NCBI GenBank assembly: GCA_964581535.1 | Contig: CAZOOW010000003.1 | Location: 71,099 to 135,098, forward strand | Direction: 5' to 3' | DNA: 64,000 bases | Origin: CAZOOW01 sp964581535 | Lineage (GTDB): Bacteria; Patescibacteriota; Saccharimonadia; Saccharimonadales; Saccharimonadaceae | Shown: positions 8,830 through 17,361 of the stretch, piece by piece | How positions within the stretch are numbered: position 1 is the first letter of the stretch | How the letters are laid out: each line of letters opens with the position of its first letter | Notes under the pieces: model-generated | Databases searched by the model: none | What the model was told of the DNA's origin: nothing | What the model saw: only the letters and a program-made list of their open reading frames with translations | Program-made: the position numbers and the translations under genes

Positions 8830-10083
8830 CTACCCTCGCTTCTCAGCTTGCTCCAGTCTAGCAAATAGCTCGTCAAGCGTCAATATAAAAACCTCGTCTT
8901 CTGTACGTGATTTATACTCAAATCTCCCCTGTTCTACAAGCTTCGGGCTGACGACGACCCGATGCGGGATTCCCAGTAGGTCGGCATCAGCAAACTTAGC
9001 ACCAGGACGTTCGTCGCGGTCGTCGTACAAAACACTTATTCCAGCTGACTGTAGGTCGTTATACAGCCTGTCTGCTTCCGCCGAAACGTCACCAATACTC
9101 GCCAAGTAGACATTATACGGCGCAATACTCTCAGGCCAGATTATTCCTTTGGCGTCCGAGAGTTTCTCAACGAGAACACCCATCACCCTTGTAACTCCAA
9201 TGCCGTAACTACCGATATGGAGCGACTGTTGGTGTCCAGTGGCGTCTGTGTAATAGAGCTCCATCTCATCAGTTTTTTGCGTGCCAAAGTTAAATATATT
9301 TCCGACTTCCGCGGTTTTTACCGCTTCGAGCTCCTCACGAGTGATGCCCAGCTCATCTACCGCTTCATCGATAACTTCCTCGTTAATAGCGATATTTTTC
9401 TCACGATGCAAATAGATAACGTCTTCTCCAGCATCGCAGATTGTTTGAAATTCATGAGAGAACTTCGTAAATGCCCCGCCACTAGCGAAAGTTACGTAGG
9501 TGTCAGAGCCGATACCCAACCGTTCAAACACGCGCTTATACGCTTCTATCGTCGCCTCATAATATCTTTCCAGGTCCTCCTGTGTCGCGTGAAAACTATA
9601 CATATCCTTCATGACGAACTCGCGTCCACGCATAATCCCACTTTTAGCACGTAGCTCGTTACGCATTTTCGTCTGGAACTGGTAGAGGCTTATTGGAAGA
9701 TCTTTATAACTCCGAACATATTGCTTCATCATTTCGACGATCGGCTCTTCATGGCTCCAACCGAGTCCCACTTCCGTTCCATCCTGTAGCGTTGATTTGA
9801 ACCAGATATCAACAATCTCATCATTCCACCGACCAGTTTTTTCCCATACCGCCTTATTCTGGAGGCTCGTCATGACGAGCTCCTGACTGCCTATCGCGTT
9901 CATCTCCTCACGAATAACTCGTTTAATATTTTCGACAACGCGCAGTCCGAGAGGCAGATAGGCATATGCTCCAGCCATTTCCTTGTATACATAGCCAGCT
10001 CGAATCAATAACTGAGCATTTTTTGCAACCTCATCACCAGGTGCTTGCTTTAGGGTTTTCGTGAAGTTTTTAGAAAGTCTCAT
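8830..10083 (-). CDS. proS: Prolyl-tRNA synthetase without the INS editing domain
   Basis: The 417-residue enzyme shows the class II ProRS core: RAGYVYKEMAGAYAYLPLGLRV near the N-terminus, motif 2 RNELRAKSGIMRGREFVMKDMYSFH, motif 3 HIGSYGIGVTRVMGVL, and the anticodon-binding domain with DDRDERPGAKFADADLLGIP. Standard bacterial ProRS is about 570 residues because of a roughly 180-residue INS domain that hydrolyses Ala-tRNA-Pro. That insert is missing here, as in alphaproteobacterial-type short ProRS, so cis editing is probably lost. A TACAAT box (10092-10097, minus strand) sits eight bases before the ATG inside the end of the CPBP gene. Confidence 0.93.
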   Translation of the reverse strand: MRLSKNFTKTLKQAPGDEVAKNAQLLIRAGYVYKEMAGAYAYLPLGLRVVENIKRVIREEMNAIGSQELVMTSLQNKAVWEKTGRWNDEIVDIWFKSTLQDGTEVGLGWSHEEPIVEMMKQYVRSYKDLPISLYQFQTKMRNELRAKSGIMRGREFVMKDMYSFHATQEDLERYYEATIEAYKRVFERLGIGSDTYVTFASGGAFTKFSHEFQTICDAGEDVIYLHREKNIAINEEVIDEAVDELGITREELEAVKTAEVGNIFNFGTQKTDEMELYYTDATGHQQSLHIGSYGIGVTRVMGVLVEKLSDAKGIIWPESIAPYNVYLASIGDVSAEADRLYNDLQSAGISVLYDDRDERPGAKFADADLLGIPHRVVVSPKLVEQGRFEYKSRTEDEVFILTLDELFARLEQAEKRG

Positions 10084-10089
10084 TGGTAG

Positions 10090-10845
10090 TTATTGTATCA
10101 GATTAATACCGAAGAGCGGCGCGAGAAATAACAGTGAATAAGCAACGAAGTTTTTTAGCCCATGGAGCATCATACTCGCCCAGACAGAACCGGTTGATTC
10201 ACGCAAATACGACAAAAATAAACTCAGTACAAATGTATCGATACCGACATTCCACTGTTGATGAACGAACCCGAACAAGAGGCTGACAACAAGTGTTGTT
10301 TTCCAGAAACCGACTTTTTCTCTGATCCTTCCGAAAAGGTAACCCCTGAACAACAATTCTTCAGCGATTGGCGCGAGCACGACAAGCGCCAAGAACACGA
10401 TGAGTAGCTCGCTCGGCGTATGAATATCCGTGAAACCGACCTCCTGTTTTTGCATATGATCTACCCAGGGCATAACAAATTGAGAAGCAATTTGCGCAAG
10501 CATAGATGCTCCCATATAGAGCAGCCAGATCCATAGCGGCAAAAAGGTTAGCTGAAGGAGTGTAGGCTTTTTCGTAACCCCTAGCAATTCAAATAGATAT
10601 CGTCGATGACGAACGATGGCAACTGGCATAATGACGAGAGCAAGTACCAGAAAATAAACGCCGGCATTGACGAAGAGCTCCCCTATCGTAGTCTCTGACG
10701 CACGCATAAATCCTTCAGGAGCGGTAGACCTCAGTGACACGTAGACCAACGATGCCACAACAAAGCAGAACAGGAGCCAAGATGACTCACCCACTGCCGT
10801 CAGAACGGCTGAATTTTTTTTCTTAGCGGAAGAACTTACCGACAT
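10090..10845 (-). CDS. CPBP-family intramembrane glutamic/metallo-protease
   Basis: The 251-residue protein has about six membrane segments. The CPBP (Abi/CAAX) signature appears in order: EELLFRGYLFGRI (about residue 165, paired Glu and Arg), FGFVHQ (second motif His) and MMLHGLKNF (third). The family cleaves membrane-embedded substrates, including prenylated proteins and bacteriocin-like peptides; the substrate here is unknown. Its start lies 23 bases inside the end of rseP, and proS follows seven bases after its stop, so it is part of the rseP-proS transcription unit. Confidence 0.85.
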   Translation of the reverse strand: MSVSSSAKKKNSAVLTAVGESSWLLFCFVVASLVYVSLRSTAPEGFMRASETTIGELFVNAGVYFLVLALVIMPVAIVRHRRYLFELLGVTKKPTLLQLTFLPLWIWLLYMGASMLAQIASQFVMPWVDHMQKQEVGFTDIHTPSELLIVFLALVVLAPIAEELLFRGYLFGRIREKVGFWKTTLVVSLLFGFVHQQWNVGIDTFVLSLFLSYLRESTGSVWASMMLHGLKNFVAYSLLFLAPLFGINLIQ

Positions 10846-11992
10846 CTGCGATAGTCACCAGCACAAATAGTGCCATTAACACCATAAAACCAGTTCCGTG
10901 AATCTTCTCTTCAATCTCTTTCGTCAGGGGTTTTTTCATAAGTTTAAAGAGAGCTGTCACAAACCATCGTCCGCCGTCGAGTGCAGGAATTGGCAGAAAG
11001 TTCATAATAGCTAGAGCAAGCGAAATTAAGGCCGTCATAAAAACAAGCGAACTAAGCCCCGCCTCTTTTGCAGACGGAAATAAAATACCCAAAATAGCCA
11101 GCGGCCCGGCGACACCGTTACTGACTTCGCCAAGTTTTTCCTTCGATTGTTGCTGAGTCGCAGGGTTGAGTTTATCGATCAGCCCTGTGCCGAGTTTACC
11201 GAGCATATCCCCGAGGCCGTGTAATGTAATCTGAGAGAGTTGCCCTGTCAGCGCCACACCTACAAACGGCGCTGACCAGGTAGATCGATAGGTTGTGCGC
11301 TGATTTGCTCCGACTCCTAAAAAGCCCTTGCCATCAGCATTATCACCGCGCAGAGTTATCCGGACAGTTTGCTCCTTTTTACCGCGTTTATAAATGGTTT
11401 CTACTGATTGACCTTTGTATTTTGCAGTCAGTGAAGTCAGGTCTTTTGGCTCTTCTAGCGGCTGTCCTGCAAAACGGATAATCTCATCGCCTACTTTTAG
11501 ACCTGCTTTGTCAGCCGGTGACCCGCTACCTAACTGCGCAATCGTAACCGGCTTTCGAATCTCGACAGTATCGCTTGGAACGGTAAATTGGTTATCAATG
11601 ATTTTTGGTAAACCGACAAGTGCAAGGCCCGTAAATAAGACAGCTGCCGTCAGCCAGTTGATAAATACTCCTGCAAGCAGAATCTTTGTTTTTACCCAGA
11701 AATTCGCTGCACCATAATCTCCTGGCTTGTTTGCTGAATCATGCTCACCTTGCAGTTTTACATACCCACCCAATGGCAGCCAGTTGATGGCGAAATTAAC
11801 GTTTTTTCCAAGGATTGAGTCCTTGAGCTTTCGTGCCCACGCCAGTGGTGGAAAACCAATTCCAAACTCTTCGACAACCACGCCATTTCGGCGCGCGACA
11901 ACTCCATGACCAAGCTCATGTAGCACAACAAGAAGTACGAGCAAAAACAGTCCCAATAAAACTGAAAAAACAAAATTAAGCCCCTCTAGCAT
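10823..11992 (-). CDS. rseP: Site-2 membrane zinc metalloprotease RseP
   Basis: The 389-residue protein carries the zinc-binding HELGH in its first membrane helix (about residues 25-29), a single PDZ domain (about 170-235, GSPADKAGLKVGDEIIRF) and the second catalytic motif LPIPALDGGRWF near the C-terminus. It performs regulated intramembrane proteolysis and clears signal-peptide remnants. E. coli RseP has two PDZ domains; one is common in Gram-positive and Patescibacterial forms. GGAGGG lies three to five bases upstream of the ATG. It keeps the ancestral position between uppS and proS, with cdsA and dxr missing. Confidence 0.93.
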   Translation of the reverse strand: MLEGLNFVFSVLLGLFLLVLLVVLHELGHGVVARRNGVVVEEFGIGFPPLAWARKLKDSILGKNVNFAINWLPLGGYVKLQGEHDSANKPGDYGAANFWVKTKILLAGVFINWLTAAVLFTGLALVGLPKIIDNQFTVPSDTVEIRKPVTIAQLGSGSPADKAGLKVGDEIIRFAGQPLEEPKDLTSLTAKYKGQSVETIYKRGKKEQTVRITLRGDNADGKGFLGVGANQRTTYRSTWSAPFVGVALTGQLSQITLHGLGDMLGKLGTGLIDKLNPATQQQSKEKLGEVSNGVAGPLAILGILFPSAKEAGLSSLVFMTALISLALAIMNFLPIPALDGGRWFVTALFKLMKKPLTKEIEEKIHGTGFMVLMALFVLVTIADVGKFFR

Positions 11993-12075
11993 TTACCCTC
12001 CGGATTTTTTGAAATTTTTCGTTGCATTCATTTTATTATACTTGAGCAAAGCAGCAATCAGTGGAATCTTTTTAC

Positions 12076-12765
12076 TTAGCTCCCGAACCGTCGCGAACGT
12101 CGGCTATACTCTTCGATGATTTCAGCGACATCTTCTTTTTTCATTTCCGGCCACAACTTCTCGAGAAACATAAATTCACTATAGGCACTACGCCACAGCA
12201 TAAAGTTGCTCAACCGTTGCTCGCCACTTGTACGAACAACGAGATCGCATGGCGGTATATCCGGATGGTCCAGATAGCTCGCAAAATTTTCCACGCTCAG
12301 GTCATTGGCCTTGGTGCCGCTATCGATTGCACGTTGCACAGCACGAACTATTTCCTGCTGGCCACCGTAGTTAAAACACATAGCGAGCGTTGCTCGCGTG
12401 CCGTCACTTGAAACTGATTCAGCTTCTTCTATCATCGTCACGATATCCTCCGGCAATCCGGTTCTATCGCCCAGTACGACCAAGTGAAAGCCCTCTTTTT
12501 GCAGCTGTTTTATATCGGTCTTAAACAGACGTCGGATCAGTTTGAATATTCCCCTTACCTCATCTTCTGCCCTATTCCAATTCTCGGTAGAAAACGTATA
12601 AAAAGAGATGTACTTCGCCCCTGCATCAGCTGTTGCCTCTATGACATCTTTCAGTGCATTGTATCCGGCCAAATGCCCTTCATATGTTGGTAAGCCGTGT
12701 TTTTTAGCCCAACGGCGGTTGCCGTCAAGGATATATCCGATATGTACGGGAGGTGTCGTATGCAT
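12076..12765 (-). CDS. uppS: Isoprenyl (undecaprenyl) diphosphate synthase
   Basis: The 229-residue cis-prenyltransferase starts near the catalytic IGYILDGNRRWAKKHGLP and contains GHLAGY, SFYTFSTENWNR and the C-terminal DLVVRTSGEQRLSNFMLW signature. It makes the C55 carrier lipid used for peptidoglycan precursors, acting at the membrane face. Minus-strand TATACT (12774-12779) ends eight bases before the ATG, so translation is probably leaderless. In most bacteria frr directly precedes it; here a nucleotidyltransferase-like gene and a GC-rich sulfatase gene intervene. Confidence 0.95.
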   Translation of the reverse strand: MHTTPPVHIGYILDGNRRWAKKHGLPTYEGHLAGYNALKDVIEATADAGAKYISFYTFSTENWNRAEDEVRGIFKLIRRLFKTDIKQLQKEGFHLVVLGDRTGLPEDIVTMIEEAESVSSDGTRATLAMCFNYGGQQEIVRAVQRAIDSGTKANDLSVENFASYLDHPDIPPCDLVVRTSGEQRLSNFMLWRSAYSEFMFLEKLWPEMKKEDVAEIIEEYSRRSRRFGS

Positions 12766-12798
12766 GTGATTATAGTATACAGCCTCAATACAAAGAGA

Positions 12799-12828
12799 AG
12801 GGCTACAACCGCGTTCGGTTGTAGCCCT
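12799..12828 (-). terminator. Hairpin downstream of the sulfatase gene
   Basis: A 13-bp GC-rich stem (12799-12811 with 12816-12828) with a four-base loop follows the sulfatase stop on the minus strand and is trailed by TCTCTTT. A second perfect 26-bp palindrome at 12833-12858 covers the sulfatase stop codon itself. Confidence 0.75.
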
Positions 12829-12843
12829 ATGAGAGTTCGTACC

Positions 12844-14325
12844 CTAGGGTACGAACTCCTTATTGCAATCTCCTCCCTTGCAACGTTCCAAGGTCGAAAG
12901 GCGCGAGGCCAGACGCTTGCGGACCTTCGCAAACCGGCTCAAACGAGCCAAGTTCCGAAGCTGATGCGGATCACGGTTCAGGTTGTAAAGCTCCCTGTCG
13001 CCCGTAATGTGACGAATGTAGACCCACTTGGGGGTCCGAATCGCCTTGTAGAAGCTCGTGCCGAAGCGTGACTTGCCGAGGTCAAAGAGCCCGTGACCAA
13101 GCACATTGCTGATTTCATACAGCATCGGTCGGTTAGCGAACCCTGACTCGTTAGCCATGACTTCGTACAGCGAAACCCCGTCCTGAACACGACCAGCCTT
13201 GGCGCCAGCAACCTGCAGAATCGTCGGAACGATGTCCTGCAGGCCCACCAGTGCCGTGATGTGGCTGCCAGCGGTAATGCCTGGTCCCCGCATCAGAAGC
13301 GGTACGTGTACCGACTCCTCGTACTGGTAGGACTTGCCGTCAGGGATGTTGTGCTCACCCGCCATGTAGCCGTTGTCACTGGAAAAGATGATGAGAGTGT
13401 TTTCGAGCACTCCCTGCTTTTCCAACTTCGAAATGGTACGACCGATTGCTCGGTCGACGCCCATCAAGGAACGAGCTCGGGCTCGGTAGATGCGAGCAGT
13501 ACGCTTCGCCACCCATCCAGATCCAAACCGCGGCAAACGCCGGACAAAGCCGGGCTTGTCAGACACGTCTCGTTCGAGCACAACTCGCAGCGGCGAAACC
13601 GGACGGTTCCTGTCCACACGAAGTGGCAATGGTGGTCCCCATCCCTTATTCACGCGCCACTGGTCGTGCGGAGCCAAGAAGTTCGTCTGAATGAACCAAG
13701 GTGAGCTTCCGAAGCCATCGATCATCTGATGCGTGTACGTCTTTGCAAGAGTCGTCGCATGACCATTGAACTTGACGAGACGTCCGTTCTCATTGACGGT
13801 CTGATTGCGGAACGTATACGCTTGTGAGCCCGGTGGAACATTCCACTCACTCCAGCCCGGAGGTACCTCTGTCAGGTTGCGGTCACCGTAACGGTTCAGG
13901 AACTTACCGGTAATACCGGTTTTGTAGCCCGCCTTACGCAACCATACTGGGAGAGTGTTTCGCGGATTTGAGTGCTTCTTGTACCAATAGTAGCCACCAC
14001 GTAGCGAGGAAACATTTCCCCAGACGTTGTTGTTGTGGCTGTACTGGCCGGTCATGAGGGTTGTCCGAGCAGGACAACAGATGCTGTTCGACGAAATTGC
14101 ATTGTCGAATGTCACACCTTGGTTGCCAATAAGCTTTCGCACATTTGGCATGTACTTCAGTTCATCTGCCCTCATGTCGTCCATGAGGAAAAAGAGAACG
14201 TTGGTACGTGAGCCACCCTCCGCCGATGCAGCGGTGAGTGGCGACGTCGTGCTGCTGGGAGCGGTGATTGTCATAACACCGACCAGCAACAACATGATCA
14301 GCACGAACCGTGCTCGACGAACCAT
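12844..14325 (-). CDS. Secreted type I sulfatase, GC-rich
   Basis: The 493-residue protein has a signal peptide (about 1-35), the metal-binding MDDMR near residue 48, and the CxPxR motif in SICCPARTTLMTGQ, whose first Cys would become formylglycine; later come SDNGYMAGEH and KSYQYEESVHVPLLMRGPG. It should hydrolyse sulfate esters of exported or environmental glycans, most like N-acetylglucosamine-6-sulfatase-type enzymes. No maturase gene is nearby. Its base composition (63% GC in one 60-base line counted, against about 43% in ileS) differs from its neighbours and it interrupts the conserved frr-uppS order, so recent acquisition, perhaps from an actinobacterium, is likely. Confidence 0.88.
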   Translation of the reverse strand: MVRRARFVLIMLLLVGVMTITAPSSTTSPLTAASAEGGSRTNVLFFLMDDMRADELKYMPNVRKLIGNQGVTFDNAISSNSICCPARTTLMTGQYSHNNNVWGNVSSLRGGYYWYKKHSNPRNTLPVWLRKAGYKTGITGKFLNRYGDRNLTEVPPGWSEWNVPPGSQAYTFRNQTVNENGRLVKFNGHATTLAKTYTHQMIDGFGSSPWFIQTNFLAPHDQWRVNKGWGPPLPLRVDRNRPVSPLRVVLERDVSDKPGFVRRLPRFGSGWVAKRTARIYRARARSLMGVDRAIGRTISKLEKQGVLENTLIIFSSDNGYMAGEHNIPDGKSYQYEESVHVPLLMRGPGITAGSHITALVGLQDIVPTILQVAGAKAGRVQDGVSLYEVMANESGFANRPMLYEISNVLGHGLFDLGKSRFGTSFYKAIRTPKWVYIRHITGDRELYNLNRDPHQLRNLARLSRFAKVRKRLASRLSTLERCKGGDCNKEFVP

Positions 14326-14433
14326 GGTCTTGACCTTTCTTCAAGGATTGCGAAAAAGAACTACTCCATTTGGTCTGAAATGGAATTAACACGAATTATA
14401 ACATATAAATAGAATAAATAAAGCTGTTCTCTA

Positions 14434-14880
14434 TTATATTATTTTCTGCATCTTACTCAGGTAACGGTCGATAAGAACTACATCTCGTAGGTCTTTCTCT
14501 CTACCGGTTTGGCTTTTCCAGCGCCGTATCTCTTCTAGTTGAATGTATTTTATGCCGTCAATCTCTGTTGTAAAAGGAATCAAATCTTCATAAAAACCGT
14601 TTGTTTCAGGCAACAAGCTACGCCATCCTTGGAACAGCTCGACTCCATCGCCAGTCAAAAAATCACGTCTGTCTTTGTTGGCATCAACATGACGCAACTC
14701 CCATCTTCCCGATTCTTTTTGGCGCAAAAATTCACTTGGACTGAGCGCTAGGTCGATATCGCCTGCCTTGCGAATGCCGAGTACATCTAGTACCCCGCTT
14801 CCTATCACGATAATGTTATCTATAGGAATGTTGAGCGCTTCCACTCGTTGTTTAAAATCCGAAGTGAATACCTCAGGCAT
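14434..14880 (-). CDS. Nucleotidyltransferase-fold protein
   Basis: The 148-residue protein contains IVIGSGVLDVLGIRKAGDIDLALSP (the G-S...D-x-D pattern of the pol-beta nucleotidyltransferase fold, about residues 24-48) and a C-terminal helical part ending in REKDLRDVVLIDRYL, as in MNT/AbiEii-like and DUF4269-like proteins. The reaction is unknown. It starts directly after the frr stop and is probably cotranscribed. The inverted repeat at 14365-14384 followed on the minus strand by TTCTTTTT may end this transcript. Confidence 0.6.
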   Translation of the reverse strand: MPEVFTSDFKQRVEALNIPIDNIIVIGSGVLDVLGIRKAGDIDLALSPSEFLRQKESGRWELRHVDANKDRRDFLTGDGVELFQGWRSLLPETNGFYEDLIPFTTEIDGIKYIQLEEIRRWKSQTGREKDLRDVVLIDRYLSKMQKII

Positions 14881-15435
14881 TTATACCCGCATTACCTCAG
14901 TTTCTTTCGACTTAAAGGCTTCATCGATGTTATTTTGCATATCATGCATGAGCTTATCGATTTCCTTTTCCACCGCTTTAACATCGTCTTCAGAAAGTTC
15001 TTTATTCTCTTTCATACGTTTGGCGTCTTTTAGTGCATCTTGTCGCACATTGCGCATTGCGATTCGACAATCCTCTACCTTATCACCGAGCAATTTCACC
15101 ATGTCTCGACGTCGCTCTTCAGTCAGGGCTGGGATTGGAACGCGTACGACACGACCATCATCTGATGGATTAAAACCAAGTCCCGGAGTTTCTCGGATTG
15201 CTGCAGCCACCGCCTGAACATTACTAGGATCAAATGGACTGACTTGTAAAAGTTGTGGCTCCGGTACGGTAACATTTGCTACCTGATTTAGGGGCATTTT
15301 GCTCCCATATGCTTCGACGACGACGCCTTCGAGCATATCGGGATGTGCGCGACCGGTACGGACTTTGCGCAGCTCGTCTTCAAAATGAGCAAAAGCATTG
15401 TTCATTTTTTCTTCGTATGGTTTCGTGTCAAACAT
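14881..15435 (-). CDS. frr: Ribosome recycling factor
   Basis: The 184-residue protein matches RRF over its full length: the three-helix bundle with ELRKVRTGRAHPDMLEGV, the domain II segment PEPQLLQVSPFDPSNV, and the C-terminal TEERRRDMVKLLGDKVEDCRIAMRNVRQDA. It splits post-termination ribosomes together with EF-G. The start is the ATG at 15435 (MFDTKPYEEKM); the longer open frame upstream runs through the tsf terminator and is not used. A TATACT box (minus strand) lies upstream. Confidence 0.95.
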   Translation of the reverse strand: MFDTKPYEEKMNNAFAHFEDELRKVRTGRAHPDMLEGVVVEAYGSKMPLNQVANVTVPEPQLLQVSPFDPSNVQAVAAAIRETPGLGFNPSDDGRVVRVPIPALTEERRRDMVKLLGDKVEDCRIAMRNVRQDALKDAKRMKENKELSEDDVKAVEKEIDKLMHDMQNNIDEAFKSKETEVMRV

Positions 15436-15467
15436 ATTCCTCGCTTTCTCTATAGTATTAGTATAGC

Positions 15468-15493
15468 AAAAGAGGTCACTTCGGACCTCTTTT
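15468..15493 (-). terminator. Terminator of the rpsB-tsf operon
   Basis: A 10-bp stem (15468-15477 with 15484-15493) with a six-base loop and A/T flanks lies 20 bases after the tsf stop on the minus strand, ahead of the frr promoter. Confidence 0.85.
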
Positions 15494-15513
15494 AGCTCAA
15501 TAACCTCAAGCAA

Positions 15514-16110
15514 CTATTCGCTGGCACCCAGTTCGACGCGTTTGAGCTGCCGTATAACGATGTTTTCGCCAAGCTTTGAAATATGCTCTTTTACTAGCTC
15601 GCCAACAGTGATGTCCGGATTCTTAACGTACGGTTGCTCCATGAGCGTCTTTTCGGCAAAATACTTAGCCAGTTGACCTTCAACGATCTTGTCAGCCATT
15701 TCTGCAGGCTTGCCTTCAGCGACTACCTTCTCTTTGAACTCGGCCGCTTTTGTATCCCGAACTTCAGCTGGAACATCATCAACTGTGATGTACTCCGGTG
15801 CCGTGGCTGAAGCATGCAGCGCTATGTCATGTACCAAATTTTTAAAGTCGTCAGTTCTGGCAACAAAGTCAGTTTCGCAGTTAACCTCGACAAGCACACC
15901 GATACGTCCACTATGAACATAGCTGTCCACTAGACCTTCGCGCGCTTCGCGCTCACCACGCTTCTCAGCTTTTGTGAGACCTTTTTTACGCATTGCTTCA
16001 AGCGCTTTGTCGAAATCGCCATCAGCCTCAACAAGAGCTGCCTTTGCATCAGTCAGGCCAACACCAGTTAGTTCTTTAAGTTTTTTTATCTCATCAACAG
16101 AAATCGCCAT
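15514..16110 (-). CDS. tsf: Elongation factor Ts
   Basis: The 198-residue protein has the UBA domain with the family motif LKELTGVGLTDAKAALVEADGDFDKA, followed by one dimerisation-type domain with VEVNCETDFVART and a C-terminal stretch EQPYVKNPDITVGELV. It is the nucleotide exchange factor for EF-Tu. The length is that of the short EF-Ts type. Its ATG overlaps the rpsB stop by one base, so the two are coupled. Confidence 0.95.
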   Translation of the reverse strand: MAISVDEIKKLKELTGVGLTDAKAALVEADGDFDKALEAMRKKGLTKAEKRGEREAREGLVDSYVHSGRIGVLVEVNCETDFVARTDDFKNLVHDIALHASATAPEYITVDDVPAEVRDTKAAEFKEKVVAEGKPAEMADKIVEGQLAKYFAEKTLMEQPYVKNPDITVGELVKEHISKLGENIVIRQLKRVELGASE

Positions 16111-16820
16111 TATTTACCCTCCTTTTTTGCTGCCGTTGCTTTACCTTCCTCGATCGCCGCGACGACATAATCAACGATTGTCTTAAGGCTTTTTATCGCA
16201 TCGTCGTTAGCCGGAATCGGGTACGTAATACCGCTCGGATTCGTGTTGGTATCACAAATAGCAACCACCGGAATGCCTAGTTTTGTCGCCTCAGCGACAG
16301 CGTTTTTGTCCTCGATAATATCAGTCACAAATACCACGCCAGGATTGCCATTCAGCTCTTTGATACCACCGTATTTAACGTTGAGCTCATCAATTTCTTC
16401 CTGAAAACGCTGAACCTCGAGCTTGTTATAGCGGTTTGCCAGCTCACCGCTATCCATTTTCTTTTCAAGCATCTTCAGATGCTTGATGCGTGCCACCATC
16501 GTCGTTGTGTTGGTAAGCATGCCACCCATCCACCGTTCAGTAACGTATGGCTGAGAGACGCTTTCTGCCGCTTCTCGAACGATGTCCTTTGCTTGTCGCT
16601 TTGTACCAACCAGCAGAATTTGTTTACCTTTTTGGACTGATTCAGTAATAACCGGCAAGGCAGTCTCAAGTGCTTCAACAGTCTTAGTCAGGTCAATGAT
16701 ATGAGAGTCCTGACGTTTGCTATGGATGTACGGCGCCATTTTCGGGTGCCAACGGCTCGTTTTGTGTCCGAAATGAACACCGGCTTCGAGCAAAGCCTTG
16801 ATATCAACCTTCACGGCCAT
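16110..16820 (-). CDS. rpsB: 30S ribosomal protein S2
   Basis: The 236-residue protein shows the S2 signatures LLEAGVHFGHKTSRWHPKMAPYI at the N-terminus and KYGGIKELNGNPGVVFVTDI and GIPVVAICDTNTNPSGITYPIPANDDA later. An AGAAGGA site precedes the ATG. The gene is divergent from rpmE2, with about 100 bases of leader between them. The pyrH gene that commonly follows tsf is not present. Confidence 0.96.
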   Translation of the reverse strand: MAVKVDIKALLEAGVHFGHKTSRWHPKMAPYIHSKRQDSHIIDLTKTVEALETALPVITESVQKGKQILLVGTKRQAKDIVREAAESVSQPYVTERWMGGMLTNTTTMVARIKHLKMLEKKMDSGELANRYNKLEVQRFQEEIDELNVKYGGIKELNGNPGVVFVTDIIEDKNAVAEATKLGIPVVAICDTNTNPSGITYPIPANDDAIKSLKTIVDYVVAAIEEGKATAAKKEGK

Positions 16821-16918
16821 GATATCCTTCTCCCTTCACGTCCGCACCTATGTTAGGATATCCGCGGAACGTTGCTTCGTTAAAATTTGTTACCGAAATA
16901 GTTTAGCAAAATAACTCT

Positions 16919-16947
16919 TTGACATCAAGGGTGAAAACAGATATAAT
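16919..16947 (+). promoter_or_regulatory. Consensus promoter of rpmE2
   Basis: TTGACA (16919-16924) and TATAAT (16942-16947), both perfect, are spaced by 17 bases. Transcription would start near 16954, exactly where an in-frame TTG lies and six bases before the ATG, so the mRNA is nearly leaderless. Confidence 0.9.
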
Positions 16948-16959
16948 CATCGCTTGACT

Positions 16960-17301
16960 ATGAAAAAAGATTTACACCCTACCGAATACCGACCGGTCGT
17001 CTTCCAGGACGAATCGGCAAAATTCGCGTTTTTGACCCAGAGCACAGCGCAAACCAACGAAACTATTAAATGGGAAGATGGCAAAGAATACCCTCTCATA
17101 AAAATGCATATCTCCAGTGCTTCTCACCCGTTCTTCACTGGTGAAGAAAAAATCATCGACACCGAGGGACGCGTTGATCGCTTCAAGGCACGTGCCGAAG
17201 CCGCCGAAAAACGACGCAATGATCTTGCGGCAAAAGCCAAGAAAGCGGCAGCTCGAAAAACCGCAAAGGCTGAAAAGGCAGACGCCAAAAAAGCCGCTTA
17301 G
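16960..17301 (+). CDS. rpmE2: 50S ribosomal protein L31 type B with basic tail
   Basis: The 113-residue product starts MKKDLHPTEYRPVVFQDE, the type B L31 signature without zinc cysteines, and contains SASHPFFTGEEKIIDTEGRVDRFKAR. The last 40 residues are a Lys/Ala-rich helix that extends beyond the usual 80-90 residues. The ATG at 16960 was chosen; a TTG two codons upstream coincides with the predicted transcription start. A terminator follows at 17312. Confidence 0.92.
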   Translation: MKKDLHPTEYRPVVFQDESAKFAFLTQSTAQTNETIKWEDGKEYPLIKMHISSASHPFFTGEEKIIDTEGRVDRFKARAEAAEKRRNDLAAKAKKAAARKTAKAEKADAKKAA

Positions 17302-17311
17302 CTGTTATACC

Positions 17312-17343
17312 AACTGGTCTGGTTTGCCCCGGCCAGTTTTTTT
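17312..17343 (+). terminator. Terminator of rpmE2
   Basis: An eight-bp stem with one G-U pair (17312-17319 with 17331-17338) is followed by seven T, just after the rpmE2 stop. Confidence 0.85.
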
Positions 17344-17361
17344 ATGAGAGAATATATTCAT

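Noticed and set aside
15436..15513. N-terminal extension of frr
   Set aside because: The extra codons run through the tsf terminator and are not found in the RRF family.
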